A stretch of DNA of 64,000 nucleotides, taken from Nautilus pompilius (lineage: Eukaryota > Mollusca > Cephalopoda > Nautilida > Nautilidae). Position 1 is the first letter of the stretch. Each line of letters starts with the position of its first letter. Positions 1 through 12,000 of the stretch are shown here, in pieces. The notes beneath the pieces were generated by a model, which saw nothing but the letters and a program-made list of their open reading frames with translations, did not search any database and was not told the origin of the DNA. Where the stretch lies: the NCBI GenBank assembly GCA_018389105.1, contig JACATO010000596.1, positions 1,156,001 through 1,220,000 of the forward strand, written 5' to 3'. The translations under genes were made by a program, and so were the position numbers.

Positions 1-97
1 GTGTGTTGCTGTGTATTCCACTTTTTTAAAATTAATTTTAAAAAAGTTTAAACAAATTTGGAATCTTGTTGATTATAATTTGAATGTTTACTTTCAG

Positions 98-172
98 AAG
101 TCAAATCATCTACATATTTGTCCTTATCCTGGAGATGATCTATGCAGTTTTACTTCAGTTGACAGAATCTGA
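98..172 (+). other. Possible terminal coding exon of an unidentified upstream gene
   Basis: A pyrimidine-rich tract ending in TTTCAG precedes position 98. From there frame 98 stays open for 24 codons to a TGA at 170-172, and an AATAAA follows at 201-206. The deduced peptide starts KSNHLHICPYPGDD and matches no family I know. It could be the last exon of a gene beginning left of the window, or chance splice-like sequence in AT-rich DNA. A similar short stretch occurs at 1012-1090. Low confidence. Confidence 0.25.
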
Positions 173-1011
173 TATTTTAACACAGTTTCATTTAATTTAA
201 AATAAATACACGTAATCTGTACTTTGCCAAAAGTTTTTATTCATTTCTGAATGATTTAAGTCCATCTGATGTCTAATGGCTATTTTAAACTAAGTTTTTC
301 TCTTTATTTTTAATTATCTTAATTTCACAAAATCAAATTGATGTTTAATAGGTAGGAACTGCTGCTGCTAATTTGAACATTTGATATTACGAAAGATCTA
401 CTCCTGGCTTCATGTTGTGTGAATTTAATTTTGAAACTAGTAGAAATAGTGAGTTTGAATAAACTATTTTTATTTCATAATAAAGAAATTCAAACTGTGA
501 ATGTTTGTTTATCATATTACTTTCATTTGGTAGATGAGAATTGCCTTCAATGGTTATTATTGTTCATTGCTTAAAATAATCATGGAATACTAGAGATTTC
601 TTACTTAGAGTTCATTTCTTGGTTTGCTGATTACTGAACTTTTGTTGCCATTTTTCTCATCAGAATTTATTAACTACAAACAATTTGTTACCTTTTGACA
701 TGATTCTAAATATTGGCTCTTTAATATGAGTTGGACGTTTGCTTGTTTTGATCTACTCAAAGTTGCAGGGATCTCCAAAAATGCTTTTGAGTTATCTAAA
801 GTTGAACTTATCAGAAGTTGACCTTTTAGTCTAAATTACTGGTTTTTTGGTGATAATGGATATATTGGGATAGTGGGAAGTCTTCACACAATTTCTTGAA
901 TTTCGATTGTTCAGGTAAAGTGTTTTTGGTCTTAACGGCATTTAAAGCTGTGTGGAAAGATTATTTGGAGGAATGTTGTACTGCTTCGTTATTTCTGTTT
1001 TTCTTTTTTAG
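173..1011. other. AT-rich, CpG-poor non-coding stretch
   Basis: No ORF, repeat array or RNA gene is visible. CpG dinucleotides are rare, as in transcribed and methylated regions of mollusc genomes. There is an AATAAA at 201-206, and splice-like trinucleotides are scattered through it. Probably UTR or intron. Confidence 0.4.
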
Positions 1012-1090
1012 TCCCTTTTCAACTTCAAGAATCATCTGATACTTTGTCCCAATTTTGTAAGTCTGCAGTGTGCTAAAAGATGTGTTGCAG
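1012..1090 (+). other. Putative internal exon with strong splice signals
   Basis: A long T-rich tract ends in TTTTTTAG at 1004-1011. The 79 bp segment that follows ends in GCAG followed by GTAAGT, a near-perfect donor. Frame 1012 is open across the whole segment (deduced start SLFNFKNHLILCPNFV). The product is not recognised. It could be an upstream (coding or UTR) exon of the zinc-finger gene downstream, or belong to another gene. The exon signals are visible in the sequence; the assignment is inference. Confidence 0.35.
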
Positions 1091-2030
1091 GTAAGTGTTG
1101 AGCATCATCATAGATAAGAGAATAAATTCTGATTTCTTATTTTAAATTCTATATATGTTATTATATTTGAATTTAATAAAAATGTAATATTAAATTAAAA
1201 AAAATATTCCTGTCACATTTGTTGATAATGAAAAGTTAATTCTTTTTATGCAATCTTAGCAATAAAGGAAAATTTAAACAAAATTAAGAAATAGTAATTT
1301 AAAAAATAGGTCTGCTAATATTCAAAGACCTACTTTAGATATAAGCTTAAGAAAAAACGAAAACAACATATCATAAGTAAAGGTCTGTGTTATGTCATAC
1401 AACTGGTGCAAAGGAATAGATAGTTAAATGTGACTGAAAAGAAAATATTGACATGGAATAGATGCTAGAAAAGGATCCATTGTAGATTTAGTATTACCAT
1501 GATACATGTTCAGATTTGTTTCAGGTGTACCATAAGATCTTAATATTATAAGAATTTTTGAAATCCTGTTTTATTAAGTTCAGCCTGTATAAATGTTCCA
1601 AGTCTGTTTAAAGACTTGAAATGCTGTAGATATGCTGAATTTATCTGTAGTATCAAACTTGTATAATTTTAATGGCTTGATGGAGGGTATGTGGCCTTAA
1701 TTAAGTTTTTTGGGGATCCTACAGGAGGCTTTAATCTGCACCAGTATGAACAAAGAAAACAGGAAATTTAAAAGTTTTGAAAATTATGGTAAATTTTGCA
1801 AGTTGAAATAGCATGTGCAAAATACAGAATATAGCATTTCATGGTAAATTACTGAACCTATTCAACATATTAGCTTTCAAATTGTTTCTTGCTGCAAATT
1901 TTGATTTCTTAACCCCTTTTTTGGTATATATAAATCATTAATATTATACTACAATTTTCTCCCTGTCAACTGCCATTCATTAAATCTTTTTTTATTCTTT
2001 CTTCTTTTTTCTGGTTCCGTTTCGTTCCTG
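1091..2030. other. AT-rich intron-like stretch
   Basis: Very AT-rich with almost no CpG, no sustained reading frame and no recognisable repeat. Most simply read as an intron or spacer between the putative exon at 1012-1090 and the promoter-like region near 2.05 kb. Confidence 0.35.
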
Positions 2031-2600
2031 TTCCAGTTCCGTAGTTTTGTATGTGGAAATCATGTCAAAATGGCGGACGTTTTAGCCTGATTACTGTTTA
2101 GGTATTCTCTCAGTGGGACTAACTACTGCTTCTGTTGCACAGGTAATTAATTAGTGGGGTTTTTTTTTTTTTTTTAATCGCTGAAAAGTAATATTTGTAA
2201 AACTTAATTTAAATGCGAATTATCGACTCTCAGTAGCATTTTTTTTTTACCCGGTCGGTTTTAATTGTTCTTGCTGTCGTAGACCGGAGTCGGTCGGCAG
2301 AAGGAAACCAGACGAATGTTTGTGGTCGCCACGAAAGATTCTAAATCGCCAGTTTTTAGTAGGTCTAGTAGTCCCTTTTATTTAGTCTGCTGCCGGCATT
2401 TCTGAAAGGTTTTGCCAGGTCAGGGCAGGTACAGAAAGCGAGTCTTCCACCATTAGCTCAGTTTCACCAGCTAACTTGATGTCCACCTCTCGAACAGGAA
2501 TACCAAACTCGTCAGTCCAGGAGAGACCGGGCTTCATCCGATATCTCGCTAGTCCGGAATAAGTTGGCCCACTTTATTGATCTGGATACTTCTAATAGGG
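2030..2600 (+). promoter_or_regulatory. Candidate CpG-island promoter and first non-coding exon of the zinc-finger gene
   Basis: CpG suddenly becomes frequent between about 2210 and 2560, inside an otherwise CpG-poor region. At 2067-2079 lies AAAATGGCGGACG, a match to the YY1 motif (core ATGGCG) that is often just downstream of transcription starts in TATA-less promoters. A clean donor, CACAG|GTAATT, follows with exon end at 2142. Inferred model: start near 2.04 kb, non-coding exon 1 to 2142, intron 2143-3290, acceptor TTTCTTTCAG at 3281-3290. A coding role is unlikely because the ATG in the motif region meets a TGA within a few codons. Confidence 0.4.
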
Positions 2601-3441
2601 TTTATCTAGGTTACTGCATCAGAAACTCTATGCTTTACTACTGTGTGAGAGCGGGAAAGAGATGTATACGTTTAGTTTTTGTGATGAGGACTGCATCGTT
2701 TCTGTTTTGGTGCTGCTTTGAGGAATTACAGTTAAACTGAAAGTAGTGCTTAATTTTGGTACCACCACAACGAATCTCCGAATAACTCCAGTTATAAACT
2801 TTGATGGTCCTTGGATTACTTCCCTTGCGAACAAGCAGGGACTGCTAACATTAGTTCCCTCGAATGGTAGTTTGCGCTACTGTTATATCTAATTTCCATT
2901 TTTCTAGACGAATAATTTCGTTAAGGGAACCATGTGTGTATGTCTCTCTTTGTTCACGAACCTTTCCACCATCGTTTATTTTACTAACCCTGTACTCAAA
3001 TGCAGTTTCTAATGAGATGTTTGCTGTATATGCATGCTTCCATTTTAATAATTTTTACGATGAATAATTATTTTCGAATCAGTTTTTATAGACTAAAACA
3101 AACAAGCAAAAACAGTAACAAATGTTTTTTTCTAATAAAAAAAAAAGCAAACTTTAGACCTAATCTAAGGGAAGTAATTATAGAAAACCACGTTTTATTT
3201 CACTACTGTATGACATCATCAAACAAATTTTAAAGAAGCAGTTGTATGTGTGTGTGTGTAATATAATTCTTTTTTTAAAATTTCTTTCAGAAATAAACCC
3301 CCCAGGATATTCATCAAAAGTTATGACCAACAAAAGCAGCAGCAATGTTGGAAATAAGACTTAGAAGAGTGCTAACTGTGAATAATTCAGCTGTATTTAA
3401 ATCATCCTACCATATCATGTACAATTACATTACTTTAGATA

Positions 3442-4347
3442 ATGTATTGCGAAAGTAATATTTACCAATGTGACTATTGTGAAAAATCGTTTTTTCTGAA
3501 AGCACATCTTATTAAACATATCAGTACCCATTCTGTGGAAAAGCCATACAAATGTGACCTTTGTGGGAAGTCATTTTCTCATCACTCAAGTCTTTCTAGA
3601 CACGTTAAGACTCACAACACAGAAAGGATTTACAATTGTAATATTTGTTGTAAAATTTTTTCTTATCAGTCAAATCTTTTGCGACATGTCAAGATTCACT
3701 CGGGAGAAAAAACTTACATGTGTGACTTTTGTGACAAGTCATTTTGTCACCAGCATAGTCTTTCTAGACATCGTATACTTCATACTGGAGAAAAACCATG
3801 GATGTGTGACTTTTGTGACAAATCCTTTTCTCACAGCAGCAGCCTTATATATCATGTTAGAACTCACACTGGAGAGAAGCCATATAAGTGTGACCACTGT
3901 GACAAATCCTTTTGTGATCAGCCTGGTCTTTCTAGACACATTAGGTCACATACTGGAGAGAAGCCTTATAAATGTGATGTCTGCTCTAAAGTGTTTTCTT
4001 GTCAGTCGAGTCTTACTAAACATGTGAGGATTCATACTGGTGAAAAACCTTATAAGTGTGAGATATGCAGCAAATGTTTTTGTGGACCATCTAATCTTAC
4101 TAACCACATCAGGACCCACACTGGGGAAAAGCCATATAGTTGTGAGCTTTGTGACAAATCCTTTTCCTACCAGTCTGGTCTTTCGAGCCACATTAAGAGT
4201 CACAGTGGAGAAAAGCCTTACAAATGTGTCATTTGTGACAAAGCATTTTCTAGCCATTATAATCTTTCTAAACATGTTGTTAGTCATACTGGAAGAGATC
4301 CTTACAGATGTGATAAAATTACTAGACTAACCTCAGTAATTGTTTGA
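3442..4347 (+). CDS. C2H2 zinc-finger protein with ten tandem fingers
   Basis: A 301-residue protein made almost entirely of C2H2 fingers, expected to be nuclear and DNA-binding. Ten complete fingers of the form C-x2-C-x12-H-x3-H follow one another every 28 residues from about residue 9 to 288. They are joined by TGEKP-type linkers (variants VEKP, TERI, SGEKT). An eleventh finger begins (YRCDK) but lacks its second cysteine and both histidines. There is no KRAB, SCAN or BTB domain. The start is well fixed: an in-frame TAG at 3436-3438 sits one codon upstream of the ATG. All fingers lie in one exon; the acceptor at 3290 leaves about 150 bp of 5' UTR in that exon. Poly(A) signals are AATAAA at 4413-4418 and possibly 6094-6099. 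Arrays of this kind are hugely expanded in octopus. The DNA target is unknown. The helices are distinct (for example SHHSSLSRH, DQPGLSRH, GPSNLTNH), which argues against recent finger duplication. Confidence 0.93.
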   Translation: MYCESNIYQCDYCEKSFFLKAHLIKHISTHSVEKPYKCDLCGKSFSHHSSLSRHVKTHNTERIYNCNICCKIFSYQSNLLRHVKIHSGEKTYMCDFCDKSFCHQHSLSRHRILHTGEKPWMCDFCDKSFSHSSSLIYHVRTHTGEKPYKCDHCDKSFCDQPGLSRHIRSHTGEKPYKCDVCSKVFSCQSSLTKHVRIHTGEKPYKCEICSKCFCGPSNLTNHIRTHTGEKPYSCELCDKSFSYQSGLSSHIKSHSGEKPYKCVICDKAFSSHYNLSKHVVSHTGRDPYRCDKITRLTSVIV

Positions 4348-6120
4348 GCTTTTTAAAAGATTGTGTCCAATTGTTTTGTTTTATAGTCACCTTTTTCAAC
4401 TACAATTCTGCAAATAAAGATAAATTTTTCTCTTATGATGAAATTCTATGCTAGAAGTTATGGCATTAAGTTTTAAAAGAAACTACTTTCCATATCTTTC
4501 GTTCTAGTTGGATTTTTTCTTTCTTTTTTTTTGTTTTCCTCTTACTATAATGCTATATGAGTGGGTGAGCATTAAAAATTACATTTCAAATTAAATTTAG
4601 AAATTCTATTTTTTTTCTTAGGATGCTTTTTTTGTTTAATAATCTTTCTGTTGAAAATCTACTGGTCACAGTAAGCTAGGGTTATTAGAATTTGATTTGG
4701 CATTGTATATTTAGTGTTAATGGGAGAATGGCAACAAGATTTCTACCTGCATCTTACAGAATAAAATTTCCCAATGATTTGCACAATCCATATTTGGCAA
4801 AGCCATCTTGAAACTGTATGCAGACTGGCACATTGTGTGTTCATGCTTCAAGATGTTTGTTTATCTAATCTTATATTGCTTTCTTCTACTGGTTCAATAA
4901 TACCCAAATATGTAGATGCTGTGGAACAGTTTACCTGAATATCTGGAATCTACAAAAGAAGACGGCTGACAAATGCACTGTAGTGATGAAGATGGCGCTA
5001 AGGAATGCAGTGATGATTATAACCTTGTTTGTGGTCTGGTGCTTTCTTTCTAGAACACACTTGTGCCAGTTGAAGAGGCAGGCCTGTTAGTTTCTCAGTC
5101 TCATGAAGATATTTCTACTCAGTGAAGTGACATTGAGCAGTGACCAGGAGGGTATAATCTGCCAACAAGTTTCCTTCATACTATTACATTGCTTCAACCA
5201 TAACAATTATGCTGCACAACATTGGTAGATTCCAGCATGTGTGTAACTTGCCCAAATTGAATAGTCTTTCATTAGAAAAAAAACATTTGCTGCCAAAACC
5301 TTACACCTACCTGGAGTCTCTTTGAAACTGACCTACTGCAAGGAGTCTTTGGTCCCAAGATATGCCTGTGGATCACCATTGTTGATTTTACTGCTTTATC
5401 AGCTACATTCTACCCACTTTTTTATACAAGAAGCATGTTTTTACACATCATGCCAAGTTTTAGTTGGTGATCATCTGCTGTCTGTATGTTTTCATGTGTC
5501 ATTATTAAATTTTATATCTATGAGTTGACAGTACCAAATGGTAGTTTACATTTTGATAAAATGTATCCTAAATTCCAATATCTCTAGATTTTTGTGTCCA
5601 CTTTAGGATTATTTATTTTTTTAAATTGTTGCAGGCATTTTAATTTAATTTAATTTTAAAAAGTTTAGGATGATTTCAGGTTTAGGTTTGTTTGTTTTAT
5701 TTAATTTTTGCATTGATGGTTTACCTATTTTGTTATTTTCACTCAAAATTTTCATCATTTTAAACTGTAGGTCACATCCTGCAAAAATAAGAGAGACTAA
5801 AAAGTTAATATTTTGTAACAAATTATTTCTGAAATTATGGCTTAAAAAATGCTATGTTATTTAGTTTAACTGTGCAGACTTGCCAGTCTGACTCATTTGG
5901 TGGAGACTGAAATGATATCAGCTGCCACGCCCACATTTTGCCAACCTGGGCAATAATCCAACACTATTTTGTTAAGTGCCCTCTCTGCTGGAGTTGGTTT
6001 GACAGCAGGTGTGTGAGTATAATTTAATTCTGTTCCTTTTTTCTTGGGGATCCAACAGTGGATACTGCCACTTCAGTTTTCTGTTGAGATCTTAATAAAA
6101 TAAAGAAACTTAAGTTGTGT
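4348..6120 (+). other. Probable 3' UTR and downstream flank of the zinc-finger gene
   Basis: AT-rich and CpG-poor like the gene itself, with an early AATAAA at 4413-4418 and tandem AATAAA-type signals at about 6094-6104. Small frames such as 5322-5528 look like chance ORFs with no family resemblance. CpG frequency rises soon after the second poly(A) cluster, consistent with a transcription unit ending near 6.1 kb. Confidence 0.4.
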
Positions 6121-7080
6121 GCTTAATTATTTTTCCACATTTTTTTAATGGGAAGAAAATACCTGAAAATGTGAAAATTCCTGGAATAAAAAACAAAAAA
6201 AAAAAATTTTTTTTTACCAATTTGATGAGATGTGAAGATGATGGTACTGTTGACAGGCTTTTATAAACAGTAAACTATAATATAATAAGATATGGATTTT
6301 CAACTTAGCTTTTGTGTAGATAAACTAAACAAAGTTTTACTTTCACTGCTGCACTATTACCATACTGATAGTTTTAAAAAGACTGGATTTTATAAGCTAA
6401 ACAGATTAATGCCATCTTTACAGTTTGTCTTTTTTTAAATGCTTTTTGTAAAATGCAATATCAAGTGATGTGCATATATTAGAAATTTGAGTATGCAATT
6501 ATTAAGATTAAGTAATTTTGTAAAGTTTTGAGCTGTGTCTCAATATTAACTTATGGCATCTAGGCGACCAACAGCGCCGTAAGGGTTTTTAAAAAGACTT
6601 AAAGATATTTAGCAAATTTTAATAACTCGTGAAGAGTAAATAGAAATGCTCGTTGTCTGAGGCAGGTATGAAAAGCACGGAGCTGAATATCTTGTAACTT
6701 ACAGTAATCTCCCTTGAACTGAGTAATCTCCCTTGAACTGAGAGAGAGCCTTGTGTGTACTCTCGTACGCTGGCATAGAAAGGCATTTGCCCTCTCAACG
6801 TTTCATTGGGCAGCTCAAAACCGATACCGCGCAACGTAACACCTGGCACCCTGACGTCACGTGCTTACAGTGTGTGACAAAAATTTACGAAGTTTTTGTT
6901 GAACACCACCAGGCGTTTGTCTTCCTGTGGGGGCGCGTTGACTGACAAGGTGTGGTCCACAAAACCGACTACCGCCCGCTAGGTACCAAAAATACCTGTG
7001 AGAACGTGTGGCCATGTTTGGGGTGCGATAGAAAAAATTCTCTTTAGCAATGTCTCCGTTTACTAGCCTATAGGAAAACG
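6121..7080. other. Non-coding; composition change and a short direct repeat
   Basis: CpG density jumps at about 6.56 kb. A 19 bp segment (AGTAATCTCCCTTGAACTG) occurs twice in tandem at about 6703-6740. One TGACGTCA lies at 6852-6859. Small frames on both strands (6619-7105) show no family signature. Confidence 0.4.
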
Positions 7081-7109
7081 GTGTACATACATAATTTTGG
7101 GACACCCTG
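7080..7109 (-). mobile_element. Possible Tc1/mariner-type terminal repeat (solo end)
   Basis: On the minus strand, position 7109 begins CAGGGTGTCCCAAAATTATG, preceded by TA (7110-7111). Ends reading TA-CAGGGTGTCCCAAAA are common among Tc1/mariner superfamily elements in invertebrates. The interior would extend to lower coordinates, but I cannot find a matching second end or a transposase frame. Confidence 0.3.
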
Positions 7110-8890
7110 TATCATGACTTCGAGGTCTTACAGGCTTTTCAGAAATGAGCTAGAAGGGGAAGGTGTGGGGCTTTGGCGATCAAACAAGTTACTGGGGTCT
7201 GTAGAGTGGCGGGTATAGTAACATGGAAGTTCAAATGTATTAACTAACTAGAAACAGTCTGAAAAGTTCCGACCCCATGACGCGGAAATAACCTCTTCTG
7301 ATTTAAAAGGAAAGATTTCTGTCTCGGCCAGTTAAAAGTGATTAGTCAAGGTACAAAATCTTACTGCCATGCGGTGTAGTAGACTTTCCCTAAATTTCTC
7401 CGCAGGTTCCCCCCCCCTCGTCTTATTTCGAATTCTGTCTCATCCAGAAATAACTTCTTTCTTTCTTTTTTATTTTCGTAGAATAAATAGCGCATAAAAA
7501 AAAAAAAAATCCATTCCCGTCACAGAATATCCTCCACGTTTATCACTTAGGTCGGTCGGTATCTATTCCGAATACCTAAACGCAGCGTGTGCTTGCTAAT
7601 TAATTTTGGTTCAAAACGGTGCCGAAATCTGAATTTTAACCCTTGCTTTGGATTTTTTGTCAATGGCAGAGAAGACGAAGGGTTGTTTGTTTCCGGAGGC
7701 TGCGCTGTTGATTTGTTCTCAAACAAACCATCTTTTCCTGGATTTCCTTGCTTGTTTTTTTTTTTTTATTATTATTATAAGTGGGGGAGAAAAATTATTC
7801 ACATTTTTGTAACCGGGTAAATCCCATAAACCAAACAGTAGGAAGATTTTTTTTTTTTCTTTTTAAAAAAAAAAAAAAGGTTTTCGTGTCGATGCTTTTA
7901 CAAACTATTTTTAATTGCTAATTGTTTTCCGCTTCCTCGTGTAAATGATAAGGAAGCTAAAAGCCCAAATACAGTGCAGCCGAGGATGTGGAACCTAACG
8001 ACTCGGCCAGAATCGAACGTCGTTGCGTAGCGGAAGGTTTCTTCGTTTGTAACTGGGAAGCGGAGTAATCCCGTTAGTATTTGCCCAAGTTGGGTGGCAG
8101 GTAAAGAAGAAGTTGTGAACGTGTCCGGGGGAATACTACTACTACTACTGAAGGCCTGGTCGCCTTCAGCAAGCAGTAGACACATACGGAAAACTTTAAG
8201 GTTAATTTATATCCCGTTTTCTTTCTTTGCATAAACAATGCGCGCGCGCGCTTATTCCACCGTCCCCAACCCACGCGGACAAACTCTCTTTTCCACAGAA
8301 GAACGGGAGAGATCGATAAAGATCTCATAAATCTGTCCACACCTATACAAGGCTTCGCTCCACTTGTCCCATAACCAATAGGTCGTCGGGGCACCACGAG
8401 AAGTGTATCTAGGGCATTTTACGACATGGCGGACGGAGCCCATCCCTCTCCAGGTGAAGGGTCAAGGTGAATGCCGGCGGCCATACAGCTGTTTCGGGTT
8501 GCACAAGGTCACGGTCCCTAAATTCTGCAAACATCCAAAAGACTCCATTCTACGCTATACGCACCATTTCCCGCACCACACTTCTTTTAGTTTAAAGACT
8601 CACTAACCCTATTCGGAAAAAAATTAACTGAATAGCACCGGTAAAGCACAGAATTCTAAAAGATAACCCTGTTTCTGGCCGTATACGGACCTGGGCGGGC
8701 GGGCACTCGCCGAGATCAGTAACCTGCCATAGCTCTGTACCTAATTAAGCGGTCGGAATAATGGGATGGGGAGGGGGTCGTCCCTTTAGATAGAATGATG
8801 TTTCTAATTTCGAGAATCAAGCAGTCCGATATTTTCCATTTTTCCAGCATCTTTCTTTCATGCGAGTTAATTTCCAAATTAAATGTCTTT
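7110..8890. other. Gene-free stretch with homopolymer and CG runs
   Basis: Contains A/T homopolymer runs (about 7497-7509, 7756-7767, 7850-7878) and a short (GC)n run at about 8240-8251. Overlapping short frames on the minus strand (8074-8443) resemble nothing I recognise. No splice-bounded frame or RNA gene is seen. Confidence 0.35.
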
Positions 8891-8896
8891 TTACGA

Positions 8897-9030
8897 CAAT
8901 AATAATAATAATAATAATCTGATGTCGTCAGTTTTCCACAATAATAATAATAATAATCAGATGTCGTCAGTTTTCCACAATAATAATAATAATAATAATA
9001 ATAATAATCTGATGTCGTCAGTTTTCCACG
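8897..9030. repeat. Compound minisatellite: (AAT)n arrays alternating with a 20 bp spacer
   Basis: Three AAT arrays of different length are each followed by a near-identical spacer, TGATGTCGTCAGTTTTCCAC (with CAGATG in the second copy). The three spacer copies lie at about 8919-8938, 8961-8980 and 9010-9029. The spacer itself contains the imperfect palindrome TGATGTCGTCA. Frames crossing it on either strand are repeat artefacts. Confidence 0.9.
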
Positions 9031-12000
9031 ATCTCGAAGACTGGCCGGGACGATTTCACGAAACAACGAAAGAATTGTATTAATCTGACGGTATCGTCCT
9101 GTTATTCTAACATATTTGTTGTAAAACAAAAGGCTTTACAATCTAAAAAAAAAAAATGTTTTTACAAAGTGGCGATATTGATAAGATAAAGGATAAAGAA
9201 TAAATAAAATAAGGATTCTAATAGTGAATGTTGAGACCAGTATATCAGATAGTAGGTCGGAAAAAAAAATACGTGTGGCAACGTTTAAATATTTCGATAC
9301 CTAAGTAAATAAAAATGAAACCATAAATAAAAGAAAAATAAGCTAAAATTAAGATTTTAAAGAGAGATTTCGGATTTATAAGGTAATCAAATCATTTTAG
9401 CAGACGAAAATATTAAAATAGTGATGTTAACTATCAAAATGGATGATGTTGATTCACCGGAGCATCAAAGTACAAAATTCAGCTTATTATTTTTTATTTC
9501 CACTGATTGCTTGCCCATAAAAAATGACGGCGAAGAGTAACTATATTTGAAAGGACAGAATATGAGATGGACCTAAGGAAAACTGAAATTCAAAACGTCC
9601 CAACCTCTCTTCTCCCAAAAAGAAATAATGACAACTGGCTTTATATATATAATGTTTGATGTCGTTGATTTTGATTCTCACTAATCTATCAAACATTTCG
9701 TGGCATATTACATTTCTCGTGAACACTTTTCCAATAATTTCCCTTGGTTCTTATCCTCAACAACAAAAAATATCTTAAAATAATTTTCTAATCTTGTTTG
9801 AGTCAAAGCAACACACACACAGCGTCCGTGAGCAAGTGCTGCTTCCAGTAAAAATACTCCTACACGACCAAAAGTTTGTTCTTGTGATTTATTCATTCAT
9901 TCACCCGTATAACAGAAGCTCGGCGCCAGATCAATTCGTGGAATAAAAAATTGCCCACCTTTATTACTCCCAGTTAAAATCTCAGCATCTATAAAATTAC
10001 TGAATAATTCTTTTACAATTAGCCTCGCTGACGTCATTAAACGAACGACGTGACATCAAAAACTCGTGACCTCCGAATATCGTTATTAAAGGACAACTGG
10101 CTTTTGTATACCTTAGACTTTCTTTAGATGAAAGAAGAAAACGAAAACCTTTTGTATCACCGGTGCAGTACAATGCAAGTAGCCTAAATAAATAGTTCCA
10201 AGCGAAACATGTCCACCCATATTTTGTTTTCTCCGCATGTGGTAGATGTCGGGAATTATGATCGCCGTAGGCTAAGAGTTAATGCCATTCTAAAACGACA
10301 AATCACAGTCTTTTTTTTTTTTTTTTCAAAATCTTTTTAGTGGAAGTAGTTTTCCACTGATATAATAATTATTTACAAAAACCACCATCGTCACTTGTTT
10401 GTTTTGGGCATTTTAAGAGGAAAGCACTTATTTTTTTGACCTCTTGCTCAATTTTGGGAATTTTGCAGTGCCCGGTGTCTTGAGTAATAGACGCGTCTCC
10501 GCGCTGTTACTAGGAAACCAGCCGATCCTACTGGCATTTATGGCTTCCTTCGCCAGCTCGGAGCAACATCCGTCTGCTTCTTTCTTCTCAAAGAAGACGT
10601 CCTTCGTTATTGGAAAGGCAAATAAATACTAGTCAAGCCATCTTGTTTCATTCAATTCGATCCGATATTTTAAAGCAACCTTGACACACGCGCGCGTTAC
10701 TCTCCCCCCCCCGAGTAACTCGCGATCGCTGATTGGTCTAGATCGTTTGATTGACAGCAGCACTTCTAGAGCAAGCATAACGAGAATAGCAGAATTAGCG
10801 GTTTTAAAAGAAAAATAACAACAACCGTGCAAACAGGGAATTTTGTTATATTCTCTAAAAGCCAGAGGGTTCGCTGAAAGTATCTGCAAGCCGGTAGTCA
10901 GTCGGTGAATACGACATTTGAAGCGAGGGAGAGAGAGAAAGAGGCGGTGTGTGTGTGTGTGGGGGGGGGTGTCTGTGAGCCGAGCAGGATGAGTTGTTTG
11001 TAAAGATTTATCAATGGAATTCCTCGCTCTGCGGAGCTTAATATTCGCCGTCTCTCATTGGCTGTCTGGCTCGTGGTGGAATTCGTGAGTCACTGTTCCT
11101 GATAGTAAAGACGCCGGCTACGTCAGCCGGCGGAAGCCGTAACAGCCAATTCAGACAGCGCGCGGGTACCCGATCGTATGCAGGTGGGGGGGGGGGAGGG
11201 AAACTCGATATATGAATGAATGAATGAATGTCAGAGAGCAACAACAACAACAACAACACCTATGAACTTTGTCGCCTAGCGCCGCCGCCGAGGGAAGAGA
11301 GACGACACCTTCCACGGTCTGCAACGGAAAATCGTACGACCGCAAAAAAGCGCTAATTATTATTATTATTAAAAAAAAAAAAATTCTTAGACCGATCTAT
11401 TACCGCCAGCTTTTTTTTCCCTGGGGAAACATTTCTGAAAAGGAAAAAGTAGTTCCGCGATGGAGTTATCCGCCACCTATTCGGCGCCACGAAGGTCCGG
11501 CACTTCCGAGTACAAACGGGGGAAATCCCAACTAGAACTCTTCGTCTTCAGATGCTGGGAAGGAAGGGGAACCTACGCCCACACACACACACTGGGCCGC
11601 GTTAAATAATTCATTATTTATTCATTTATTTATCCTCCTGGTTCAATTTCTCAATCTGTAGCAGAACTTTTCGGAATTTTCTCAGTGTTGTCGTTCCAGA
11701 TATCGTATTTCTCTTCTTCTCTCTCTCTCCATCTCTCTTTTTTTAAAAAAAAAAAAACAAAATGTACCTCAATGTCCATTATCTTATTTGCAGGTAGGTT
11801 CGTTCGTTTCCCCAGACAGCAACAACTTCTGCAAGGGAAATTTGTTTTTTTTTTTTTTTTTTGTTTCTAAAAAGAAAAATACTACGACAATTCCTGCTGA
11901 CGGGAGCTGATTCGCCGATCAATGCTCCTCTAGCTGCATACACTTCCCTTCGCCGTACTGGATCGCCGAGTCCAGGAACGTGTTATAAAAATTAACTGTG

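Noticed and set aside
7990-8030. tRNA-like boxes (TGGCCGAGTCGTTAGG and GTTCGATTC) on the minus strand
   Set aside because: The B-box lies upstream of the A-box, the wrong order for a tRNA or SINE promoter.
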